Source: Anaerobiospirillum thomasii (GTDB taxonomy: Bacteria; Pseudomonadota; Gammaproteobacteria; Enterobacterales; Succinivibrionaceae). Taken from it: a stretch of 64,000 bases of DNA. Below the pieces are notes generated by a model. It had not been told where the DNA came from. It worked only from the letters and a program-made list of their open reading frames with translations, and made no database searches. The position numbers and the translations under genes were made by a program. Location of the stretch: contig NZ_UAPU01000007.1 in the NCBI RefSeq assembly GCF_900445255.1, positions 1,194,001 through 1,258,000 on the forward strand, in the 5' to 3' direction. Shown here piece by piece: positions 25,823-34,431 of this stretch; the first letter of the stretch is position 1, and the number at the start of each line of letters is the position of its first letter.

Positions 25823-26686
25823 GCAGTGACGAATCTGTACAAAGAGTTTACGCTCAATAAAACGAGAGGCCAGCTCGTTGGCTACATAGACACTGCGATG
25901 TTTGCCACCGGTACAACCTATGGCCACAGTAAGGTAGCTTCTGTTGTTTTTTTCAATATCCTCAAGATTGCTCATTAAAAGATTATCAATCTGATCTATA
26001 TAGGAGGCAACTTTGTCATAGCGTTTGAAAAATTCAATAACAGGCTCATCAAGACCTGTAAACTGCCTTAGATTTTTATCCCAGAAAGGATTTGGCAGAA
26101 ATCTTGCGTCAAAGACAAAATCAGCATCTTTGGCAATACCGTTTTTAAAGCCAAAGGATTCAAAGACAATAATCAGCTGTTTTTCAGGACAGCCTAGAAT
26201 CAGCGTGGTAATTCTTGTTGAGAGATCGTGTATTGACATATTGGTAGTATCAATACGCAGATCGGCCCATGAGGCCAGCTCCTTTAAAATTACAGACTCT
26301 TTGACAATAGCCTCATCTAAAGACAGATGCTGTTTGGACAGTGGGTGCAGACGCCTGGTTTCTGAATATCTTTTAAGCAGCACCTGATTTTCTGCATCAA
26401 CATAGATAACAGTACTTATGATGTCATCTTTGTTTTTTATATCCTCATAAAGTGTATGCAGTGACTGCAGATTGTCCGGAATATTTCTTATATCAATGGA
26501 GACAGCAAGCTTTGGATATTTATGTTTGGCCATATCTACCAGGGTCTTTAAAAACATGACTGGCAGATTATCAATACAGTAGTAGCCAAGATCTTCAAGC
26601 ACCTTTAAAGCTACACTTTTTCCTGATCCTGAACGGCCAGAGATGATAACTAAATTTATTTTATCTTCAGCACTGTTTCTGTTCAT
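25799..26686 (-). CDS. rapZ: RNase adapter protein RapZ
   Basis: A 295-residue protein with an N-terminal P-loop ATPase (GRSGSGKS, residues about 16-23), the CIDNLPVMF block, and a C-terminal domain with FVFDARFLPNPFWDK and the IGCTGGKHRSVYV signature. In E. coli RapZ brings RNase E to the GlmZ small RNA and controls glucosamine-6-phosphate synthesis. It is the last gene of a ptsN-rapZ pair. The usual following gene, npr (NPr phosphocarrier), is absent here, replaced by the fucU remnant. Confidence 0.95.
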   Translation of the reverse strand: MNRNSAEDKINLVIISGRSGSGKSVALKVLEDLGYYCIDNLPVMFLKTLVDMAKHKYPKLAVSIDIRNIPDNLQSLHTLYEDIKNKDDIISTVIYVDAENQVLLKRYSETRRLHPLSKQHLSLDEAIVKESVILKELASWADLRIDTTNMSIHDLSTRITTLILGCPEKQLIIVFESFGFKNGIAKDADFVFDARFLPNPFWDKNLRQFTGLDEPVIEFFKRYDKVASYIDQIDNLLMSNLEDIEKNNRSYLTVAIGCTGGKHRSVYVANELASRFIERKLFVQIRHCSLEVGHL

Positions 26687-26700
26687 AAAATAATTCCTTT

Positions 26701-27237
26701 TTAGCTCTCTTTTAGGCTCTCGTTCTCTTCTTCATGAAGCAGAGCATTGCTTAAAAGACTGTCAACCTTGTTCAATATGGCTGTAATTTTGTCATCATCA
26801 TAGCGCGACAGGCGTAAAGAGTTGGATAGAGCCTCCTGACTTAGAATATTTGATACCTCAAAGAGCATATTCTGAACATCTTCATAGCTGTCATCAGGAG
26901 ATATAAAAAAGGCGTAGGCCATATCAATAGTCAGAGGATCGGTATCTACTGTGTTAAATGCAATAGGCTCTGAGAGCATGCATAAAATACCAAATGTCTC
27001 AAAATCTTTGGGTGCTGATAAAATAATGGCATGAGGTATGGCTATAGACTTGGCACAGACTGTGGATCCCATTTTTTCACGGTCATTGAGTGCTGTTATA
27101 ACCTGCTCTGTAGGAATTTCTGTAATATAACTGGCGCACTCAGCTATCTCCTCAAAAAGTCTTTTTTTAGAAAAGCATATAATGGGCGATAAAATCAGAG
27201 TAGGCGGCAGTTTAGAAAACCTTGTGAGCATTGGCAT
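26701..27237 (-). CDS. ptsN: Nitrogen-regulatory PTS enzyme IIA (EIIA-Ntr)
   Basis: A 178-residue PTS EIIA-Ntr domain protein. The phosphorylated His is His69 in GSTVCAKSIAIPHA, and the downstream FGILCMLSEPIAF and DLAYAFFISP-like blocks fit the family. It takes part in the nitrogen/potassium-sensing phosphorelay. It lies 14 bp upstream of rapZ, so the two are probably co-transcribed; a terminator at 27616-27647 separates them from hpf. Confidence 0.88.
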   Translation of the reverse strand: MPMLTRFSKLPPTLILSPIICFSKKRLFEEIAECASYITEIPTEQVITALNDREKMGSTVCAKSIAIPHAIILSAPKDFETFGILCMLSEPIAFNTVDTDPLTIDMAYAFFISPDDSYEDVQNMLFEVSNILSQEALSNSLRLSRYDDDKITAILNKVDSLLSNALLHEEENESLKES

Positions 27238-27615
27238 TTAATGTCTTTGTTCTCCTTTTTATTTTAAGTATATAATATTTATTATATGAAATTAAACAAA
27301 AAACACCTATAAGCGCCGTTTTAATAGTTTTTTGCCTATTCTGGGTACAAAACCGTAAATCAACGTAAAACAATTTTTTCTGTCAGTAGCCTGTTTTAAA
27401 TCTGTTGTCAGATTGTATGTATATACACAATGAGCCTGAAAGAGGGCCTTATTTTGGTTTTAGATATGGGTGCTTAAAGTATGGTATTTGCGAATACAAG
27501 TGTGGATCCTTAAACAGCAGTTTGCTGCGCCATGTAGCTCAGGTCATAATCGTCAGATGTGGCAGGTGTGATTTTACTGTTAATCAGAATACTCTTTGCA
27601 AGCTTAATATAAGGG
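27238..27615. other. Gene-free stretch upstream of ptsN
   Basis: About 380 bp without a convincing gene. A 76-codon frame at 27405-27635 (+ strand) has no ribosome site and no recognisable domain. Because hpf is terminated just upstream, this stretch must contain the promoter for ptsN-rapZ, but no clear -35/-10 pair could be picked out. Confidence 0.5.
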
Positions 27616-27647
27616 CAAAAAGAAAGCAGACTTAAAGTCTGCTTTCT
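27616..27647 (-). terminator. Rho-independent terminator after hpf
   Basis: On the minus strand AGAAAGCAGACTT and AAGTCTGCTTTCT form a long near-perfect stem ending directly in TTTTT. It lies 12 bp after the hpf stop and uncouples hpf from ptsN-rapZ. Confidence 0.88.
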
Positions 27648-27658
27648 GTTAAATCTGT

Positions 27659-27946
27659 TTACTCTTGCTTGAGTTTTTCTTTGAATTTGACAATCTGTCT
27701 GTCAACTTTATCGATAAGGGCATCAATAGCAGGATACATACTATCGCTTGAGGCTTCGGCATGAAGTTTATCACCAGTAACTGCAATATCTGCCTTGGCG
27801 GTGTGCTCAAGTTTATCTACAGATAAAGTTACAGAGATTGATGTAATAAAATCACCCTTTCTCTCCAGCTTCTTGAATTTGTCGTTTACATAGTCATTTA
27901 AAGCATCAGTGACTTTAGTTCCTACGCCTTGGATAGTTATTTGCAT
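27659..27946 (-). CDS. hpf: Ribosome hibernation promoting factor HPF (short form)
   Basis: A 95-residue protein of the sigma-54 modulation/HPF family, the short form that drives 100S ribosome dimers in stationary phase. It starts MQITIQGVGTKVTDALNDYV, and the two helices and sheet strands are clear, with HAEASSDSMYPAIDALIDKVDRQ near the end. An AGGA ribosome site sits seven bases before the ATG. In related genomes it follows rpoN directly; here three unrelated genes lie between. Confidence 0.95.
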   Translation of the reverse strand: MQITIQGVGTKVTDALNDYVNDKFKKLERKGDFITSISVTLSVDKLEHTAKADIAVTGDKLHAEASSDSMYPAIDALIDKVDRQIVKFKEKLKQE

Positions 27947-28152
27947 ATTTACGTCCTTAATCCAAGCTTGTTGGATAGTTGTTTAAAATAAAATCCATAC
28001 TTATATTAATAATAGAACTTTTAACGAAAAATAACAGATATATAACTAATCTTTTAAGTCAAAATTTGACAAAGTTAACAATACCTATTATTTATCATAT
28101 TGTTTTTGTGGGTTTTTTACTTAATTTACAGGGTTTTAGCGTAATTTACAGC

Positions 28153-28187
28153 AAAAAAAAAGGGATCTTATTGTGCTCTAAGATCCC
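28153..28187 (-). terminator. Rho-independent terminator after the iron alcohol dehydrogenase gene
   Basis: GGGATCTTA and TAAGATCCC form a 9-bp perfect stem with an 8-nt loop; on the minus strand it is followed by nine T bases. It lies 22 bp after the dehydrogenase stop. Confidence 0.9.
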
Positions 28188-28209
28188 ATTATCAAGGTTT
28201 TGATTGTTA

Positions 28210-29397
28210 TCAGACTTTATAGTCTGCAGCCATTTCAAAGACTCTGGTAATCTGCTTTTTATCAAGCACCATGAAATGACCTTCAGTATGATTATCCTGA
28301 CCTATGTTGGCAACTAGGGTAGGGATATCCTCTTTTCTGGCGCCAAGCTGCTCAAAGTTGAGCGGCAGTCCGGCCTCGCCCCAGAGTCTGCGCAGAGCCT
28401 GTATACCCTCAAGAGCTGTGGTTTTAGGATCTTCATAATTCATTTGACAGCCAAAGACATTGACAGCAAAGCGGGCAAAGCGCATGACATTATGGGACAT
28501 GACATATTCCATCCAGGCAGGTGTAATTACAGCAAGACCTGCACCATGGGCACAGTCATACAAAGCTGAAAGCTCATGTTCAAGGTGGTGACTGGCCCAA
28601 TCCTGCTCACGGTCAACACCGCACATATTGTTGTGAGCTAGAGTTCCGGCCCACATAATATTGGCTCTTGCCTCATAATCATGAGGATCTTTTATAACAC
28701 GAGGAAGCATAACCTTCATGGTGCGCAGTACAGCCTCACACAGCTCATCTGTCAAAAGTACATCCTGTGTATTGGTAAAGTAGCGCTCCATGACATGGCA
28801 CATGATATCGCAGGCACCACATGCTGTCTGAAAGGCAGGCAGGGTCATAGTCAGCTCTGGATTCATGATGGCAAATTTAGGTACATTAAGCTGGGTGTTA
28901 AGACCTTTTTTCTTAAGCACACCATTTTCATAATGTGAAATAACAGCACTGGTTGACCCTTCAGAGCCTGCAGCTGCAATAGTCAGCACTGAGCCTACAG
29001 GCAGAGATTGTGTAGGTACTGCAATCTTGGCAAAAAGATCCCAGAAATCGCCATCATAATGTACACCAAGCGCAATGGCCTTGGCACTGTCAATCACACT
29101 GCCTCCGCCCACTGCTAAAATCATATCCACATTTTCTCTGCGGCACAGTTCAATACCTTCATATACCAGGGTATCCATAGGATTTGGCTGTACACCGCCA
29201 AGCTTGATGACTTTGATGCCAGAGTGCTCAAGTGAGGCTGTTACTCTGTCAATAAGACCTGATTTTATAGCGCTTGAAGAGCCATAATGGACAAGAACTC
29301 TGCTGCCGCCGTATTTTTTACAGATCTCGCCTGCACTGTTTTCCTGTCCCTTTCCAAAATAAAAATCTGTAGGTCTGTGAAAATTAAAATTAAGCAT
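28210..29397 (-). CDS. Iron-containing alcohol dehydrogenase (YqhD/BDH type)
   Basis: A 395-residue group III alcohol dehydrogenase. The nucleotide-binding region GGGSVIDSAKAIA is at about residues 96-108. Metal ligands are visible in GACDIMCHVMERY (Asp and His), in HHLEHELSALYDCAHGAGLAV (two His), and nearby. The N-terminus (FNFHRPTDFYFGKGQE) matches the YqhD/butanol dehydrogenase branch, which usually uses NADPH and reduces aldehydes. The physiological substrate cannot be read from the sequence. It has its own terminator and an AAAGG ribosome site, so it is probably a single-gene unit. Confidence 0.9.
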   Translation of the reverse strand: MLNFNFHRPTDFYFGKGQENSAGEICKKYGGSRVLVHYGSSSAIKSGLIDRVTASLEHSGIKVIKLGGVQPNPMDTLVYEGIELCRRENVDMILAVGGGSVIDSAKAIALGVHYDGDFWDLFAKIAVPTQSLPVGSVLTIAAAGSEGSTSAVISHYENGVLKKKGLNTQLNVPKFAIMNPELTMTLPAFQTACGACDIMCHVMERYFTNTQDVLLTDELCEAVLRTMKVMLPRVIKDPHDYEARANIMWAGTLAHNNMCGVDREQDWASHHLEHELSALYDCAHGAGLAVITPAWMEYVMSHNVMRFARFAVNVFGCQMNYEDPKTTALEGIQALRRLWGEAGLPLNFEQLGARKEDIPTLVANIGQDNHTEGHFMVLDKKQITRVFEMAADYKV

Positions 29398-29630
29398 TGC
29401 TATACCTTTAGATAAATTAGACTGTATGCCAGATAGAGACTATCACAGATAATTAAAATCAAAGTCTGTGCTGTATTTTTTAAATATAACACTCAACATA
29501 GTTAAAATCAGTACAGCATGGCACAAAAAGCAAAGTTTTTAGTGCAGATGTATGGGTATTTTCTAAGCTTTATACCATGCACAGATGAGATATTTATATG
29601 CAGGTGTGACAGGTTTTATATTGATTTATA

Positions 29631-29651
29631 AGGCAGGGATGGTCCCTGCCT
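29631..29651 (-). terminator. Hairpin after argE, probable terminator
   Basis: AGGCAGGGA and TCCCTGCCT form a 9-bp perfect stem with a TGG loop, 32 bp after the argE stop. On the minus strand it is followed by TTATAAAT, a weak T-tract. The rest of the 285-bp gap before the dehydrogenase gene (29398-29682) shows nothing else recognisable. Confidence 0.6.
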
Positions 29652-29682
29652 GTTGCATTGTATCTTATCAAAAAGTCAGTCT

Positions 29683-30825
29683 TTAGGCGCAGATACGGGA
29701 GATGAGAGTTTTGAAAATATCAAAGCCATGCTCTACATCATCAAGAGGAATGTCCTCATTATCCTGATGGGCAGATGGTGAGGAGCTTGGACCTAAAATA
29801 GCAGTAGGGGCTATCTTGCTTAAAAAGCCGGCCTCTGCACAGCCATTGGTGCAAAATGACTCTTTATCTGTAATCTCTTCAAGCATAGAGATAAGATGCT
29901 TATCATCAAGAATAAAGGCATCGATATTATCAAAAGTCTTTTCAAGGCTGTAGACATTGTTATACCTTGAGTTTAATTTATCCACAATATCACTCAGATC
30001 ATCATAGGCCTGTGAGCATGAGTATGAAGGCAGAGCTCTGACATCAAAGAGCATGGTAACCTTAGGACAGATAATATTAAAGCTCTCACCGCCATGTACT
30101 GCACCAAAGCTTATAGTAGGGCGCTCTACAGGAAATCTTTTATCAGCAAAGGCCTTTATACTTTCTTTGAGTTTGTTTACCTCCTCAATAAAAGGCGCAA
30201 TAAAATCTATGGCATCAAGACCTTTATCCGGTGTAGATGAGTGACAGGCTTTTCCTGTTATAGTCAGTCTGTATCCTGTACACCCTTTATGGCCAATACA
30301 TGGTCTGTTGCCAGATGGTTCTGTAACCACGATAAAATCTGGCTGGTGTTCATAGTTGTCAAGGTAGTGGCGGGCGCCTGACATTGATGACTCCTCATCA
30401 CATGTAAAAAGCGCTGTCAGAGGTTTTTTAAAATCACTGTTGTAGCAGTATTTGCTAAGCAGCATGATAAGAGCAACTGAGCCTTTCATATCAGTAACAC
30501 CAAGACCGTAGGCTTTGTTATTTTCAACTTTTAGTTTAAAAGGATCTGAGTGCCATTTATCAGCTCTGTAGGACACTGTATCTGTGTGTCCTGTCAAAAG
30601 CAGACCACCTTTTGTCAGTGATGAGGCAACAAACAGATTGTATCTTTTGTCATCAATGGTGTAGATTCTGGTGTAAAAGCCAAGTTTTTTATAAAAATCT
30701 TCAATATACTCGATAATGGCTCTGTTGCTCTGCTGCAATCTTTCATCAACAGAACTTATGGTGTTAAAGGCCACCAGATCTGAAAGTATCTGAATATATT
30801 CTTCTTTAAGGTTTAAAAAGCTCAT
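29683..30825 (-). CDS. argE: Acetylornithine deacetylase-like M20 hydrolase
   Basis: A 380-residue M20 metallo-hydrolase. The di-zinc and catalytic residues fall at the positions known for E. coli ArgE (383 residues): His80 and Asp82 in LLTGHTDTV, Asp112 in TDMKGS, Glu144 and Glu145 in CDEESS, Glu169 in VTEPSG, and His353 in SAHQDNED. ArgE releases ornithine from N-acetylornithine but also cleaves other N-acyl amino acids such as N-acetyl-methionine. It lies 32 bp after metQ, with an AAGGAG site, and seems to share the metQ transcript and its methionine-rich leader. A role in methionine salvage is therefore an attractive inference. Confidence 0.85.
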   Translation of the reverse strand: MSFLNLKEEYIQILSDLVAFNTISSVDERLQQSNRAIIEYIEDFYKKLGFYTRIYTIDDKRYNLFVASSLTKGGLLLTGHTDTVSYRADKWHSDPFKLKVENNKAYGLGVTDMKGSVALIMLLSKYCYNSDFKKPLTALFTCDEESSMSGARHYLDNYEHQPDFIVVTEPSGNRPCIGHKGCTGYRLTITGKACHSSTPDKGLDAIDFIAPFIEEVNKLKESIKAFADKRFPVERPTISFGAVHGGESFNIICPKVTMLFDVRALPSYSCSQAYDDLSDIVDKLNSRYNNVYSLEKTFDNIDAFILDDKHLISMLEEITDKESFCTNGCAEAGFLSKIAPTAILGPSSSPSAHQDNEDIPLDDVEHGFDIFKTLISRICA

Positions 30826-30857
30826 ATGTTATCTCCTTTTCCATGCTGTAAAGTTGA

Positions 30858-31712
30858 TTAGTATTTAAATACGGCTATGGTTGCGCCTTTATATTTCTGA
30901 TTTATGATCTCAGCTGTCTTTTTTGTGGCATAGGCTTTAATCACTTTCTTATATTCCTCGCGATCGGCATCCTCTTCACGAGCTGCAATTACATTGATAA
31001 AAGGATTGTCAGGGCTGATGTTGCCAAGATTTTCGCTAAAGATGGCATCTTTTTCTATGGTCAGATTATGATCAGAGGCAAAGTTGGCATTGACTATACC
31101 TGCAGCCACATCAGGTAAAATTCCAGGTACATTACCAGCATCAAGCTCATAAATTTTAAGATTCTTTGGATTTTCGATAATATCGCCTACCTCAGGTACA
31201 TAGCCTTTGGCCGGATCTAATTTGATAAGACCTGCACTTTCTAAAACCTTAAGGGCGCGGCCGCCGTTGGTTACATCATTTGGTATGGCAATGGTGTCGC
31301 CGTCTTTTATTTCATCAATACTTTTGATTTTGACTGAATACAGAGGTAAAAGTGATATGGTTGTGTTCTGAATGGCTTTGATCTTATAGCCTCTGCTTTT
31401 AATTTCATTTTCAAGGAAGGCCTTGTGCTGGAAGGAATTTAAATCAATTTCACCTTCATTTAAAGCGGCATTTGGCAGTGTATAGTCGCCAAAGCGTACA
31501 AGGGTAAGTTTTATACCCTGACCTTCAAGCTCTTTGGCAACCGACTCCCACTCTTCATTGTGTTCGCCTACAAGTCCAACTTTGATTTCTTTAAGATCTG
31601 ATCCTGGATTTGAAGCAGTTACAGTGGCTTTTTCTTCATCTGAGCAGGCACTTAAGGTAAAGGCGGCAACACAGGCACAGACAGTAGCGGCAAAGGTTCT
31701 GGTAAATTTCAT
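30858..31712 (-). CDS. metQ: MetQ/NlpA-family methionine-binding lipoprotein
   Basis: A 284-residue substrate-binding lipoprotein with a signal peptide ending in the lipobox LSAC (Cys at residue 23). The mature part has the family blocks IKVGLVGEHNEEW, LNEGEIDLNSFQHKAFLENE and IAIPNDVTNGGRAL, and a GIVNANFASDHNL segment. MetQ delivers methionine (and related compounds) to the MetNI ABC transporter, which is not encoded in this window. A GAGG ribosome site precedes the ATG. Upstream lie a short methionine-rich ORF and a strong terminator hairpin, suggesting attenuation control. Confidence 0.9.
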   Translation of the reverse strand: MKFTRTFAATVCACVAAFTLSACSDEEKATVTASNPGSDLKEIKVGLVGEHNEEWESVAKELEGQGIKLTLVRFGDYTLPNAALNEGEIDLNSFQHKAFLENEIKSRGYKIKAIQNTTISLLPLYSVKIKSIDEIKDGDTIAIPNDVTNGGRALKVLESAGLIKLDPAKGYVPEVGDIIENPKNLKIYELDAGNVPGILPDVAAGIVNANFASDHNLTIEKDAIFSENLGNISPDNPFINVIAAREEDADREEYKKVIKAYATKKTAEIINQKYKGATIAVFKY

Positions 31713-31761
31713 AATAATGTCCTCTTTATTGTTTTGAAGGCTGCCTCCTTTTATTTCAGAT

Positions 31762-31788
31762 AAAAAAAGGAGACTTTGTAGCCTCCTT
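31762..31788 (-). terminator. Intrinsic terminator (attenuator) between the Met leader and metQ
   Basis: On the minus strand AAGGAGGCT and AGTCTCCTT form a 9-bp stem (one G-T pair) with an ACAA loop, followed by seven T bases. It starts 28 bases after the leader stop codon and ends 50 bases before the metQ ATG. The left arm AAGGAGGC can instead pair with GCCTTTTT in leader codons 39-41 (8 pairs, two of them G-U), which would destroy the terminator. Confidence 0.85.
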
Positions 31789-31815
31789 GAACTTTATTTA
31801 CAAACTATATATTTT

Positions 31816-31947
31816 CTATGAAGTCAAAAAGGCACTGCTCACGTACATCATCATGCACATGCCCATCATCATAAAGAATGCAAAAGAGAGCTGATCTTTA
31901 AGATCACTCTTTGCATATGTCTTTGCGCTGATGGTTGCCTTGTTCAT
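31816..31947 (-). CDS. Methionine-rich 43-residue leader peptide / small ORF
   Basis: A 43-codon ORF with a good AGGAG ribosome site seven bases before its ATG. Residues 26-34 read MMMGMCMMM, seven Met codons in nine. The ORF precedes metQ and argE and is followed by the terminator described at 31762-31788. Leader peptides that sense amino-acid supply (his, trp, leu, thr operons) have exactly this layout. Codons 39-41 carry the candidate antiterminator, which a ribosome stalled at the Met run would leave free. Alternatively residues 20-42 could form a membrane helix of a true small protein; both could hold. It is not a family known to me. Confidence 0.7.
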   Translation of the reverse strand: MNKATISAKTYAKSDLKDQLSFAFFMMMGMCMMMYVSSAFLTS

Positions 31948-32052
31948 AAAAAATCTCCTAAATGATATGAATCAATATTAAATAAAAAACTTCTGAAAAT
32001 AAAGGGGTGCTCTGTTTTAGACAGCTGTGCATTAATTTGATGCGCTGTGAGG

Positions 32053-32079
32053 GTGCAGGTGATGTCATCTCACCTGCAC
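32053..32079 (-). terminator. Strong hairpin after rpoN
   Basis: GTGCAGGTGA and TCACCTGCAC form a perfect 10-bp stem with a 7-nt loop, three bp after the rpoN stop. No T-run follows on the minus strand (it reads CCCTCACAGC), so it may block 3' exonucleases rather than act as a canonical terminator. Confidence 0.5.
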
Positions 32080-32082
32080 AGT

Positions 32083-33678
32083 CTAGATAAGACGCTTTCT
32101 CTGACTTGATGAGGCAATGCCTAAAGATTCACGGTATTTGGCAATAGTACGGCGTGCAACATTGATACCGCGGCTTTGCAGCTCATCGGCAATCTTGTTG
32201 TCAGACAGCGGTTTACGGGGGTTTTCCTTAGATACAAGATCTTTAATTAAAGCGCGTATGGCTGTAGATGATGTGGCCTCACCATCATCTGTGCTGACAT
32301 GGCTTGAGAAAAAGTACTTAAGCTCAAAGGTGCCACGAGGGGTATGAATATACTTTTCTGTGGTAATACGCGAGATTGTTGATTCGTGCATTTCAATCTG
32401 CTGTGCCACATCAGAGAGCACCATAGGCTTCATGGCACTCTCGCCTTTTTGTAAAAATTCACCTTGATGGTCAATAATACTCTGAGCTACTTTGAGCAAT
32501 GTGTCATTGCGCTTGTATATACTCTGTAAAAACCAGTTGGCCTCCTGCAGGTTGGATTTGAAATACTGCACCTCATCTGCGCTTTTAGCATGGACCATTA
32601 AAGATTTATATTGCTCATTGAGTCTGACGCGCGGTATGGCATTTGGATTTAATTCAACTCCAAAGCTGCCATCTTCTTTCTTGACCACTATGACATCAGG
32701 TATGACAAAGTCTGATTTGGTATATACAGTTGAGACCTCTGGTCTTGGTTTTAACTTGGTGATAAGACCAATAGCCTCTTTTAGGGTGCTTTCCTTTATA
32801 GACAGCTTATGACAGAGTGTTCTAAAGTCACGGTTGGTAAGCTGTGGCAGAAAATCATCAATAATACGTATGGCTATATTTCTAAAAGGAGTATGGGCAT
32901 CAAGCTCGCGCAGCTGTATGAGTAAAAACTCCTGAACAGAACGTGAGCCTACACCTACAGGATCATAGTGCTGTATAACTTTGAGGACAGCTAAGACCTC
33001 ATCTTCATCTACATCTGTATAGATGGATGAGACAGTCTGCACAATATCCTCTATTGAAATTTTAAGATAGCCTGACTCATCAATGCCATCTAATATGGCA
33101 AGGGCAATGGCCCTATCAGAATCTCCAAGCGGTGAGCAGTCAAGCTGCAGCTTTAGGTGATCATAAAGGCTCTCTGTGGTCTGTCCTTCAAAGACATCAT
33201 CATCGGCGCTAAAGGCTTTCTGATGGCTTGAGCTTTGTGTATAGTTGTCAGAGATCTTATCCTCAGATGAAGGGACACTTTGTGTCAGCTCCGAGCTTGG
33301 TGAAGATACACTACTGTCTCCTGCTTCATTGAAGATGGATACCATATCCTCAGTGTGCTGACCATCATCATTGAGATTGATTTCACTTGAGAGTGAAATG
33401 TCGGCGGCATTTATGGAAGAGTCATTGTCAAACACATCAAAATCGGCACTTTGCTGCTGCTCTATCTCTACCATTTCCTCAAGAGATTGCATATTTGGAT
33501 TATCAAGACTTTCATCCATCTCAAGAAAAGGGTTTAAATCGAGAGTCTGCTGAATCTCCTGACGCAGCTCAAGTGTTGAGAGTTGCAGCATTTTGATGGC
33601 CTGCTGCAGCTGCGGGGTCAGAGCTAGCGTCTGTGTCTGCGCCTGACGCAGTTGAAGTGTGTTTTTAATACCAGCCAT
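32083..33678 (-). CDS. rpoN: RNA polymerase sigma-54 factor RpoN
   Basis: A 531-residue sigma-54. Region I is the Gln/Leu-rich start (LRQAQTQTLALTPQLQQAIKMLQLSTLELRQEIQQ). Region II is long and acidic (about residues 60-170). Region III follows, ending with the diagnostic RpoN box ARRTIAKYRESLGI that recognises the -24 promoter element. It works with ATP-using enhancer-binding proteins. It sits in its usual place after lptB, but hpf, ptsN and rapZ have been pushed 4 kb downstream. Confidence 0.97.
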   Translation of the reverse strand: MAGIKNTLQLRQAQTQTLALTPQLQQAIKMLQLSTLELRQEIQQTLDLNPFLEMDESLDNPNMQSLEEMVEIEQQQSADFDVFDNDSSINAADISLSSEINLNDDGQHTEDMVSIFNEAGDSSVSSPSSELTQSVPSSEDKISDNYTQSSSHQKAFSADDDVFEGQTTESLYDHLKLQLDCSPLGDSDRAIALAILDGIDESGYLKISIEDIVQTVSSIYTDVDEDEVLAVLKVIQHYDPVGVGSRSVQEFLLIQLRELDAHTPFRNIAIRIIDDFLPQLTNRDFRTLCHKLSIKESTLKEAIGLITKLKPRPEVSTVYTKSDFVIPDVIVVKKEDGSFGVELNPNAIPRVRLNEQYKSLMVHAKSADEVQYFKSNLQEANWFLQSIYKRNDTLLKVAQSIIDHQGEFLQKGESAMKPMVLSDVAQQIEMHESTISRITTEKYIHTPRGTFELKYFFSSHVSTDDGEATSSTAIRALIKDLVSKENPRKPLSDNKIADELQSRGINVARRTIAKYRESLGIASSSQRKRLI

Positions 33679-33693
33679 ATGTGTGTTCCATAT

Positions 33694-34419
33694 CTACAGT
33701 GAGAAGTTGTCTCCAAGATAGGAGGCCTGTACATTCTTGTCAGCTAAAACCTCCTGAGCAGTGCCTTTGGCAATGATGGTACCTTCATTAACAATATAGG
33801 CAGTCTGGCAGACATCTAAAGTCTCTCTTACATTATGATCTGTGATAAGTACACCGATACCGCGTTTGCACAGTTTACGTATAATCTCTTTGATTTCAGC
33901 TACAGAAATAGGATCAACACCAGCAAAAGGCTCATCAAGCAGGATAAATTTAGGATTGGCGGCCAGGGCTCTTGCTATTTCAACACGTCGTCTTTCACCG
34001 CCGGAGAGAGCCATACCTAAGGATTTTCTAATCTTGGTAATAGAAAATTCCTCTAAAAGCTCATCAACGCGCTGCTGTTTTTCAGCATTGGTCATATCAG
34101 GTACAAGCTCGGCTACACCCATGATGTTCTGTTCAACTGTAAGCTTTCTGAAAATGGAATTTTCCTGAGGCAGATAGCCAAGACCGTGTCTGGCACGCAC
34201 ATGCATAGGACTGTGCGTAATATCCACACCGTTTAAAAGTACAGAACCATGCTCTGGTGTAATAATGCCTACAATCATATAAAAGGATGTGGTTTTGCCC
34301 GCACCATTGGGACCTAGCAGACCTACAACGCTTCCAGAGTGCACCTTAAGAGATACATCACGTACCACAGTGCGCTTTTTATATGATTTTTTAAGATTTA
34401 TAGCCTCGAGCTCTATCAT
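33694..34419 (-). CDS. lptB: LPS export ABC transporter ATPase LptB
   Basis: A 241-residue ABC ATPase with Walker [12 protein letters not shown]-loop [16 protein letters not shown], signature [15 protein letters not shown] and Walker [14 protein letters not shown]. It drives lipopolysaccharide extraction from the inner membrane with LptFG and passes it to LptC and LptA, whose genes lie immediately upstream. It is followed by rpoN after 15 bp. Confidence 0.97.
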   Translation of the reverse strand: MIELEAINLKKSYKKRTVVRDVSLKVHSGSVVGLLGPNGAGKTTSFYMIVGIITPEHGSVLLNGVDITHSPMHVRARHGLGYLPQENSIFRKLTVEQNIMGVAELVPDMTNAEKQQRVDELLEEFSITKIRKSLGMALSGGERRRVEIARALAANPKFILLDEPFAGVDPISVAEIKEIIRKLCKRGIGVLITDHNVRETLDVCQTAYIVNEGTIIAKGTAQEVLADKNVQASYLGDNFSL

Positions 34420-34431
34420 TTAATACCTTTA

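Noticed and set aside
27405-27635. 76-codon plus-strand frame upstream of ptsN
   Set aside because: It runs into the hpf terminator hairpin, has no ribosome site, and its Cys/Tyr/Arg-rich product matches nothing known.
27979-28203. 74-codon plus-strand frame upstream of hpf
   Set aside because: It crosses the dehydrogenase terminator and shows no ribosome site or domain.
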